A stretch of 22,676 bases of DNA from Guillardia theta CCMP2712. Lineage: Eukaryota; Cryptophyceae; Pyrenomonadales; Geminigeraceae. Each line of letters begins with the position of its first letter. The first letter of the stretch is position 1. The notes beneath the pieces were generated by a model. That model was not told where the DNA came from. It searched no databases and was given only the letters and a program-made list of their open reading frames with translations. Below are positions 9,461 through 19,638 of the stretch, one piece after another. A program made the translations under genes and the position numbers. Location of the stretch: NCBI RefSeq assembly GCF_000315625.1, contig NW_005434667.1, positions 148,674-171,349 of the forward strand, written 5' to 3'.

Positions 9461-9881
9461 ATGCTCTCTCGTTTCGTTCAGAAAACTCTCTACACTGTCC
9501 CCAAGAGGACTATCTACAGTTCCGCCAGTGCCAACATTCGCGCATTGAATTCCATCCTAAAGAAGCTCGAGCTAGAAAATGCATCGCTGGAGAAGGGAGG
9601 CAAGGGACATTGGAAGATGTCCGAGGAGGGTGTCCCGTTCCGCTGCCCTGACAACAGGCTGGAGCAGGAGAACATCAAGAGGTGCCGCTGCTCCATGACC
9701 TCACTCCGCCCTGCCTCTGACCCAACTGCATGCCAGGTCGATCGAGAAGCTGCACAACGGAACGAGAATTCTCATGGCCGAGACGATCGCGGAGCTCAAC
9801 AACGGGGTGAAGCCTTCGGCCAAGGAGCTCGACGCCTGGGTCCACTCCCTTGATGCTGTGAGCCCTCGAGCTGCGCGGTAG
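9461..9881 (+). CDS. Small protein with mitochondrial-type presequence, two exons
   Basis: Exons are 9461-9681 and 9737-9881. A 55-base intron (AG|gtgccg ... tgccag|G) joins in phase and gives 121 residues. Without splicing, the frame runs on as a 130-residue ORF with a less natural, Asp/Arg-rich end. The N-terminus (MLSRFVQKTLYTVPKRTIYS) has Arg and Lys, no acidic residue and hydroxylated residues, as in mitochondrial targeting peptides. The mature part is helical and charged: ILKKLELENASLEK, then SEEGVPFRCPDNRLEQENI, then TRILMAETIAELNNG. A single Cys remains in it. I do not recognise the family. It could be a respiratory or mitoribosomal accessory subunit, but that is a guess from size and targeting only. 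Confidence 0.75.
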
Positions 9882-10231
9882 CTAGAGCTGACAACTTGTT
9901 GGGCAGGGAACGGACTGGTGAGGAGGAGGAAGTGAAAGGCTTGCGATGTGTGCGAAGAGGATTGGACGCTGTGCCAGGACGGAAGAGGCAGAGCAATGAT
10001 ATCATCCTCTGTTTGTGTAAATACATTCCGACGATTGAGAGCTCCTGTACATCACTTTACATCGCTTCTCAAGTAGGCTACAGAATATACATCACATGGT
10101 ACTGATGTCGTACTGACGGTATCATGTTCAAATCACATCACATCACATCACATCACATCATATCACATCACATCACATCACATCACATCACATCACAGGA
10201 GTCTTTGCGAAGTCAAAGCGCAGTATCAAAG
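9882..10231. repeat. Convergent intergenic space with CATCA pentanucleotide repeat
   Basis: The stop codons of the small mitochondrial-type gene (plus) and the large HEAT/BIR gene (minus) face each other across 350 bases. From 10132 to 10197 there is an almost perfect CATCA tandem array of about 13 copies with one change (CATAT). It starts about 35 bases beyond the stop of the large gene and is likely to lie in its 3' untranslated region. No gene is seen. Confidence 0.8.
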
Positions 10232-11255
10232 TCATCGTGCATAGTCAGCGATGGCTCGTATCAGCTTCCTCCTCCTCCCCTGGCCGAGGCTGAGCATCGA
10301 CCGGCGAACAGCCAGCCATTCTTTCTGCACTCCCGCTCGCACGCCCTCCACCACCTTGGCCCCTAGAAGAAGAGAGTCAGGAGAAACCGCTCACTGCTGC
10401 CAACTTGACCGCTGGGTAGAGACGGCAAGGACGCCTCGTCGTCGTCTTCGATGACTGCAGGGCAAGTGAGAGGAGGGAGAGGGAGGAGAGTCAGGAGGAG
10501 AGTCAGGAGGAGGAGTGGGAGGAAGGGGAGGAGGAGGAGGAGGAGGAGGAGGAGGAGGAGGAGGAGGAGGAGAAGGACAAGGACAAGGAAGAGGGAGGGA
10601 GAGAAGGTCTTACCGTCCTGCTCTGCGCATCCTGACTGGACGTACATGTTCAAGGCCAGCAAGGCGCTCTCTTCCTGCACACGGCCGAGCAGACCAAAGG
10701 CAGCTTGTGCTACTTCTAGAGCTAGGTCGACGTTGACCTTCATCTGATGAAGAAGCTCAGGTGAACTCATATGAAAGCAGGAGGAGAAGGAGAAGTGGTG
10801 GTGGAGGAGGAGCAGGAAGCGGAGGAAGACGAGGAGACAGTCGAGAGGGAGCAGGTCGAGGAGTTAGAGGAGGTCAAGTAGGAGGGAGGGAACAACCTTC
10901 TCTTCGTTGGATCGGAGGATCGCTGAATGATATTCCAACTCTAGGGAGGAGGCTTCCACTGCCCCCGCGAGTTTTCCAACCTCCGGGAGCCCGAGCTGGA
11001 GCTCGAGGGAGGTAGGGATCTTACAAGAGCAGAGTCAACAACCATCGCTTCCTCTTCCTCTCTGTTCCCATCCCTTTGCTCCTTTCCTCGTCCTCCTCTC
11101 CTTTCCAACGCCTTCTCCGCCTCCCCTCCCTCTGCCCCTCTCACCTTGATTCTCCAGTTCATCTTACAGGTGCTCTTGCTCGCAAGCTTTCTCTGCGAAT
11201 CGCGAGGAGGAGGCACCTGCAAGAACCTCTCGTCCGCATATGGCAAAGCACAGAT
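10232..11255 (-). other. C-terminal exons of the giant protein
   Basis: Four exons follow the BIR exon. 11255-11145 gives ICALPYADERFLQVPPPRDS and a basic end. 10743-10614 gives helical DLALEVAQAAFGLLGRV and ESALLALNMYVQSGCAEQD. 10454-10410 gives IEDDDEASLPSLPSG. After a 47-base intron (10409-10363), 10362-10232 gives KVVEGVRAGVQKEWLAVRR and LIRAIADYAR before TGA. Reading through the 47-base intron instead would stop at TAG 10365-10363; the spliced end is far more protein-like and phase-consistent. Confidence 0.65.
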
Positions 11256-14200
11256 CTGCCAAGGAGTTATGCCGAAGAATTCATTCCTCCTCTTTTCCCT
11301 CCTCCTTGTGCTCGTCCTCTTCCTCTTCTTCCTCTCCCTCTTTCCGCCACTCTCCAATGATCCCTTTGTCCTTCTATCCTTGTTCTTCTTTCCATTTTCT
11401 CCTCCTCGCTCCATCATGCCCATCTTTCAACTCCCAACTTCCTTCAGGTTCTTCGCTCTCTGACTTCATACGTACAATTCTCCCTTCCTCCTTCTTCCCC
11501 CCTTGTCCTCCTTCCTGCCTCTCCTCCTCCTCCTCTCTTCACCATCTCCTTCAATCCCCGTACCTTGTACAAGCAGCTCTGCTCGTGGAAGCTGAGCGGG
11601 TCATCGGCTCTCCTCCAGTCGCTCTTCCATGCTCCGCAGCAGAAGCAGCAGCAACGGTCGTACGCGTCCTCGTCGGGCGAGAAGAACCAGCCGGCCCAGG
11701 CGAGTAACTCCGGGGAGAGGAAGGAAGGAGCAGAGAGGGTCTCACTATCTTCCTTCTTCCCCTGCTCGAATGATGATCAGAGTAGAGAGAGAAGGCGAGA
11801 GGCGGAAATGACGTCGAGGAAGAGCAGGAGCAGGAGCAAGTGGAAAGGACAGCCCGATGTGGAAGAGGAGGAGCAGGCATGAAGAAGGAGCAGGAGGAGC
11901 AGGCAGAAGCAGGGTGGAGGAGGCAGGAGAGGGAGGAGGAGGGAGGGAGGAGGAGAGGGGAGGAAAAAAGGACCTTATTGAGTTGGAACTTGTGCGCGGG
12001 CCATGTGCAAGTCAATCTCGGGTTGGAAGACATGGTCCAATAGATGTCGAAAGTTCTCTGGCGAGCGATTTGCAAGTCGATGTTGTTGAACAGGAGATCT
12101 GAAGAGAGCTTCAGATGTGAAAGAACAACTACTTGCAGGAAGATAATTCCATCCTTTCCTCTCCCCACCCATTCGCAATTCCATCCCACTATCCCCACCC
12201 CTCTCGTCCTCACCCTAGTCCTAGTGATCCTCTACCTGTTCCCCCCCTCCTCCCTCTAAACCTCGTCCTCGTCCTCGTCCTCGTCCTCGCCCTCGCCCTC
12301 GTCCTCGTCTCACCTGAGAGGACGCTTGCCGCCTGGTGACGAGACAAGAGGGCGCCATGATGCGCTTCCTTGGCCCTCGCCGCCTGCTCGTTGAGATGGA
12401 CATCCTTGAAAGTTGAGAATCAGAAGAAAGTTGAAAGAGAGGAAAACATGGGAGAAGATGAGAAGAAACAGAGTGCATGATGATGAGATGAGAAGGATAA
12501 GACATGCAGGGAAGGAGTAGGAGGAGGAGGAGGAGGAGTGGGAGTAGGAGGAGGAGGAGAGAGTGAACGAAGGGAAGGAGGTGCAGGCAGGCAGGTGGTG
12601 GAGGAGGAAGAGGAGTAATCAGGAGGGTACGAAGGAGGACTAGGTGTCTTGAAGGATACCTCTTCGCCCGGGGAGATAGTGCTGGACAGCAGCTTCAAGA
12701 GCTGCTCGTGTAGAAAACCTTCCTTCTCTCTCTTGACTGCTCTCATGACAGCTGCTGCAACCTCTGCATTTCTTGATGGACCTGCGGGTAGAGGGAGTGT
12801 CAACTGTCTCCTGTTGTGGTCTGACAGCAGAACAGCAGGAAACAAAGAAGCAAGTAGCTGTGTTATCCCCCTCGTAACCCTCTCCTCCTCCTCCTCCTCC
12901 TCCTCCTCCTCCTCCTCCTCCTCCTCCTCCTCTCTGTTATCACGGACCCTGCCAACACTTCCTCCTCTTCCTCTTCCTCTTCCTCTTCCTCTTCCTCTTC
13001 CTCTCCCTAGAAGGATCAAGTACCTAGCATGGAAATGGCTTTCACGCAGCTTGCTCTGACGAGAGGGGAAGGGTCCTGACAGCAGACTGAGCAAGACAGG
13101 GGGAGAGAGAAAATTCTTTCTCCTCACCTGCAGGAGCAACTCGCAGAGGTGATGGAGGACAACGACACTTCCTCTGCTCCACCTCCCCTTGCCGCTCGGA
13201 TACTGCGATATGTTGCCCAGCGCCTGGCATGCGGTCGATCGGACCTGCTCGTGCGGATCTTGTAGAGCAGCGACGACCTGAGAGGAGTTTGAGAGAGCAG
13301 GAGGGATGGAAGAAGGAAAGGGTGGGAAGGGAGAGAGTGGAGGGAACGGAAGGGAGGGAGGGAGGGAGGGGGCAAGGAAGAAGGGGAGGGAGGGAGGAGG
13401 GAGGGAAGGAGGGAGTAGGAGAGGAGAGGGAGCATGACCGCATCGAAGATTTCGTCGTCACTCTCTAGGGAGGCAGACATCCACGCGTGGTCGAAGAAAT
13501 CCTCCGCCTGCCACCAGCGTCACCAGGCAGCAGCAGCAGCACGGCAGGTCGTTCCTCCTCCCGGCTGACGCAGAGGATGGGAATAGTCTCGGTGCTCTGC
13601 ACCACTGAGAACCTCCCCTGGAAGCTCTCCTCCTCCAGCGAGATCAGCACGACTCCTCTTGCCTTCTTCCTTTTGGCCTTCGTGACGATCTGGCTGACCA
13701 GCTCCGCATCCGCATCCCTTGTCCTCTGACACAGCCACTCGTCACCAGCCCAGCAGCCATCACGTCAGCCTCCACGTCCTCTGTCTTCATCCTGCTTATC
13801 CTCCTCCCTCCTCCTGCTTCATGCTCCCTCCTAGTTACTCTCCCTCCTGTCTCCTCCCTACTCCCACCCGCCCCTTCCTCCTCCCTCCCTCCCATCCCCG
13901 TACGCTCCCCCTCCTCTCCTCTCACCAAGGCGACCACCGCGATTTTCCCTTGAAGCTCTTGATCCTGAAATGTGAGCAGCTCTAGAGCAGCAGAGACCTC
14001 CCCCAGCTGGAACCCAGCACTGTTCCACATGAGGCTGCTATCCCAGACGTCCTTCCCGCCCTTCCACGGCCTCTCGAACGGAGGACACCACAGGCAGCAA
14101 GTCACCAGCTCCCCCTCCAGTACCTCCCCAGGTGCGAGAGACCCCGAGCTCCTGCCAGCTGCAGCTCAGCTAGAGGGGCAAGAGGGGTGGCAGAAGAGGT

Positions 14201-17200
14201 AGGGAGAGGAGGGAAGGGAAGAGGGAGGGGAGGGGAAGGGAAGTGCGAGAAGGGAAGGGAGAGGACGGAGGAGAGGGGAAGGGCAGGAAAAGTGCTGAGA
14301 GGGAGGGAGGGAGTGGAGGGTTTGCCGTACCCGAGCTGGATGCCAGGGAGCCACGTGGCGTTCCATGCGAAGCAGTGCGAGAAGTAGGAGAAGCTGGCCA
14401 GCCGAGTCTCCTCCTCCATCTGCTCCAACAACTGCAGCTGCTCCCACCTGTGGGGGAGGAGGAACTCGAAGCCGCAAAGATCCTCCAGCTCGGAGAGGAA
14501 GCGGAAGAAGAAGAGCGTCTTCCCCCTCGCTCGGGGAGGGCGGGGGAGCAGGAGGGGAGGATGCCAGTCCCTCGGCCACTCCAACTGATCCTCTGAGGAG
14601 GAGACGAGAAGTTGGTCAACATCGCTGCTGGGCCCGCCCGAGGCCTCGAGCTCTAGAGCTCTGGTGAGGAGGAAGAGCCGGTGGCGCTGGCGCCTGACAC
14701 CCTGCCACGTCCTCTCGAGGTCTGCTAGAAGCCAGGCGAGGGAGAGCTGGGAAGACTCAATCTCTCTCTCCGTGACAGCCTTCCTCTTCAGCAGCCTCTT
14801 CATCTTCCTCTCCCACTCCTCTCCTCTCTCCTTCGCCACGTGCCGCTCCAGCTCCTCGTTCACCTCCTCCAGCTCCCCCGTGAGCTGAGAAATCGCCATC
14901 TTCTCTTCCTTGGCCCTCCTCTCGATGGACAGCGCGCACTTCCTGCCCGAGCTGAGAAGGATGGAAACTTTCCCCCTGCTCGCATGGCGGGGGAGAGACA
15001 GGAGCGCACGTTCCCTCACCTTCCTCCATTCACGGTCCGCCAGCTCCAAGTTGTTCTTCTCCAGGTACTGACCGGACCGCACCTGTCGGATCAGCTCCTC
15101 GACGGCGTCCCTGTCAGCAGGGAACCGCCTCCTGCTGTAGCCCTCCACTGCAAGGGCGCGGACCTCGGCATCCTGATCCGCACACCCCGACAGCAGCCCA
15201 GCTGCAGTCGCCTCCTCCCCGGTGCTCGAGAGCTCCGACAGGACGCGAACAGCCGCTTGCCTTACCCTCCAGCTGGGGTCGGCAGAGTCGAAGGAGTTCC
15301 CGTCCCCCTCCACTCCCAGGACGTTGAGGACGCCGACCGGCGAGGCAGCTCGCTCGCTGCTGTAGAGCTCCCTTAGCCTCCGCTCCTCGTCCTCGCAGGG
15401 AGGGGCAGGGGAGGAGATGGGGGCAGGGGGATCGGAGGAGAAGGCGACTTGGTGGATGAAGAGCAGGCCGCCGTCTCTGTCCTTGTAGGGGGCGCGGGAG
15501 AGAGGAGCATGCCACTGCTCTGGGCACGTCAGCTCCACCTCGGCCACCTCACAGAGTCCGACAGTTTCCAGCTGGAAATTTCGAAGGGAGAAGTCAAGCT
15601 TCGGCTTCACAAACTCCTTGCTCCTCCTCTGCTCCATCGGAACGATCCCTCCCTCCCTCCCTCCTCTTCCGGTCTCCCTTGCCCTCCTCCTCTCCTCCTC
15701 CTCCATCGCCATCTTCTCCTCCTCCACCGCGCTCTCGTACGCCACCAGCTCCTGCGACAGCCTGTGAAGCTCGTCCAGAGGCATCTCGCAGCTCCCTAGG
15801 AAGCGATGCTGGCGACTGACGTCCCAGTCCCAGAGCTCGAGGAGGAGAGAAGACAAGTAATTCTCCGTCCATGGCCGCTTCAAGGAATCTGAAGGCGACA
15901 AGCGCTCCAACGACAGCGAGACTGGGCTGAACTCGACCTCCTCCTCCTTCCTCCGCACCTCCGACGCGTACAGCACGCACGATGCTGCGCCTCCTCGGAT
16001 CACGAAGAACAAGTTCGCGCTGCCCCACTCGCTCGCCATGGTGCTGGAGAGGATCTTTCGGCATTGCACGAGTAGGCTGATCCTGGCTCCCCTCGCCTCT
16101 ATCCTGTGCTTGTCTACCCGCAGAAGCGCATGCGCAGGCACGTTCGCCTCCCCCACCAGCTCGGGAGGAAGCCGCTGGTTCGGCTGCTCCCAGCATCGGA
16201 CCCACAGCCTGTCTTCGAGCCCGTGGAGGAGGAGGGAGGAGTAGGAGACGTCGAGGGCATGTTCTGCTCTCACTCCTTCCTCCTCAACGTGGAGGTTGAC
16301 AAAGTTCTTGCGCTCGTGCCCCCTCTCAGCGATCCATCCAGTCCTGCCGACCTCCTCCCACGTCCAGATGAGAGGAGGATGCCACTGGTGCAGGTCCACC
16401 TGGAGGGGAGGGAGGCGGTTGAGTCGGCTAAGGGTAACGAACATGCGGGACAGGCAAGCCTGACCCCTGAACGAGGTCAAACTCTCTACTCCGATCCTGA
16501 TCCCTACCTGCAGGCGCCCCTCCTCCCTCGCCAGGAACTTGTGCAGCCTGTTGCTGGGGCAGAGGGAGGCGAGGCAATGCAGGGCCGCCGTTCGGACATG
16601 CTCGCTCTTGTCCTGGATAAGAGCTTGCAGGTCGGAGAGCAGCCACGAGGGAGAAAACTGAAACTTCTTGTGAAGGAGCTGGCATTGATGGACCGCGTCC
16701 TGTTTCACCGAAGATGATCTGTCGCGCAAGGCCCTCCTGAGGATCTGAAAGCTCGTTCGGAACTTGCACTGAAGACGATGGTGCGAGGAGACACTTGAGT
16801 CCGCCTCCTCCTCCTCCTCCTCCTCCTCCAAGTCCTTGTCAATGTCCATGTCGTTCCTCCGGACGCTGCAGAAAAATCTGTCGATGCTCCCGCTGCGGAA
16901 GAGAAACTCTAGCAGCCTGCCGTTGATCCTTAGCGCCATGATTCTCACAGACTCGTCGGAGCAACGGAAGCTCTGCAGGAGGGAGGATACAAGGCCCTTC
17001 CATACCAGCTGCACGCCAACAGTCCCTTCCTTCCCGTCGTACATCCGATCCCTGTTGTAGACGCACAGGTCGTTGAGCCCGGCAAGGCATGCTGCTTTCA
17101 CCACCTTCCACGGCAAGCTTTCACTCACCCTCCCCTCCTTCTCCACGTGCTGAAGGTAACGATCAACGACGTGCCGGAGGACGTGATGGTTCGGATTCAT

Positions 17201-19515
17201 GATCTTGATCAGCAACCTTGCTACCAGCCTCCTCATCTTAGCGCTGCAGCGCTTGAACTGACTGTACTCAAACTCCGCTGCTCCTCTTATCGCCGCCCGG
17301 ATGCACCCCTCTTCCACGCTGCTGCAGGGCAGCTGGAACAGGATCCCCCTGCTCTTCCCCGGGTCGACCCTCCCCCTCGGCTGGACGATACAGCTCTCCG
17401 CCCTCCACGTAGCCCGCATGTGCTCCACGTTTTCCTCCTCCATCTTCCCCTCCTGCTGCCTGCTCTGAAGGTCCCGGAGGAAGCGGTCGAGCCCCTTTTG
17501 CAGCAGGGAGTTCTCTGCGATGAGGAAGAAACTCTGTCCGAGGTCAGGAGGAGGTTGGAGAGGAGCGTTAAGAAACAGCCTCTTTCCTCTCGTCACCCGC
17601 AGACCCACCAGCGTGACTTTACAGCTCGACCCCCTCTTCCAACCCGCGGAGTCCATCTTAGAATACTCTATCGCAGCTTCGTCCTTCCTCCCGCCCCCCC
17701 CGTCCCTATCCTCCTCTCTCCCCTCGTGTATCTCCCTCCTCCTCCCTCCCTCCTCCTCTTCCTCCCTTCTCTTCTCCTCCCTCACGCTCTGATGCTGCTG
17801 CGATCTCCAGTCTCGGAAGACACGGTGCCGATGCTCCCAAGTCAGCTCCACGTCGTTCTCCAGCACCAGCACCACCTCCTCCTCCTTCCGCTCTCGCAGC
17901 AGAAACTCGGTGCTCAGCACGACGCCTCCCACGGGCTCCCAGCGCAAGGAGAGAGGAGGGTGCCAGGAGGAGCGATAGACGCGGTTCTTGACGTCGTACA
18001 TGGCTTCTCCGAGCTCAGCGCCTCCCCACGTGTAGAGCTGCATCAGGACGGGCGATTGGAGGCCCTGTGGTATTTCAGGGAAGGGGAGAAGGAGGAAGGA
18101 GATGAGAGGACGGCGTTGTAGGGGTCGTGAAGAGAGAGGTACAAGATGACAAGAACAAGGGGCACGAGCATGATAGGATGACGTAGAGGGAGAGGAGGAA
18201 GAGGGACAGACCTTCTCGTCACTCATCAGCTCTTGCAGCGGGAGGACAAGGTTGGAGAAGCGAGGGTGATACACGGCCCGTCCGATCGCCTCCTCCACCA
18301 CTCCTGTCTCGCTAGAGATGGTCAACTTAAACCCACGAGGGGCCCCTGCATGAAGATCCCGTCAAGACGCGGAAACGTCAAGTCCACAAACCGTTAAACA
18401 TGAGCCCCCTCCCTTCCTCCCCTCCCCTCCCCTCCCCTCCCCTCCCCCATCTTCACTCAGTCGAAGTCCAACTGACCTGTCTGCATCGGGTCATAATCCA
18501 TGACCTCGTCCTCCACCTTGACATCACAGCACAGGCTCTCCAAAGGCACATCGTCGACAATCTCCCGTGCTTGCGAGAAGACAGAGTTTGCCTTGGCGCA
18601 AGGCCCGAAATAATGTAGACCATCCCGCATCAACGCCGCTTCCTCCTCCTCGAGCGGGTTGGACAACAAGAGCATACAGTCCTTGCAGCTGTGCAGCTCC
18701 ACCCCCTCCACCTCGATGAACTCTTTCCTCAGCCTCCTCACAATTCTCCCTGCTCCGCATCATCACCCGCCCTCTCAGAACCTCCTCCTCCCTCCTTGCC
18801 TGTAGAAAGCTTCACGTCCACCTTGAGAAGCTCTCGGGTAAGTGCAGGAGGAACTTCATTTCCGCTCCCCTCATCTCGCAGGCAGGACCTGAGCAGGTCT
18901 ACCCTGTCTGCTATCCACATCTGCCCGCCAGTCAGGAGACGCTGCCAGCCAGCATCGCGCCCTCGACCTCCTCGCAACAGGAGCCTACGCGCAGGAGGAC
19001 TGAGAGGCGGAAGAGGACGTGGACGTCGGACCAGTCGCAGATGCTTGTGAGCACCTGCGATGAGGAACCGTCACCAGGAGCGAGAGGGGGGAGGGGGATT
19101 GGAATCAAGCAGAGGGAGGAAGGAAAGAGGGAGACCGGGAGAGGATGAGAGGAAGGGAGGGAATGAGCTGCAGAGGAGGAGGAGGAGGGAGAGAGGAGGA
19201 AGACGATGAGGACGAGAACGAGGTAAGAGGTGGAGCAAGAATTTGTGGAGCGAGCACCTCCAGGGCCTTCTCCGCCAGGCTGTGCTTTGCCTCGATCTTG
19301 TGGCCGAAGAAGTTTCGCTTCTCACCGAAGAAAGAGAGCAGAGCTTCCTTGGCCGTCTCATCGCCCCTCGGTCTCAGCCTGGCGAGAGCGAGTGAGGGAG
19401 CGTCAGCAGCTGCTCCTCCTACCTGCGGAGGGCCTCCAGCGCCGCGAACTTCACGGTGAAAGATTCCTCGTTTGTGAACAGACTGACACGACATGAGAAT
19501 AGCCGCAGGAAGAGA

Positions 19516-19590
<75 letters not shown>

Positions 19591-19601
19591 AGCAGGAGCA
19601 T

Positions 19602-19638
<37 letters not shown>

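Noticed and set aside
10363-10365. TAG as the end of the giant gene
   Set aside because: Splicing a 47-base intron (10409-10363) keeps phase and adds a well-formed 43-residue helical C-terminus ending at TGA 10234-10232.
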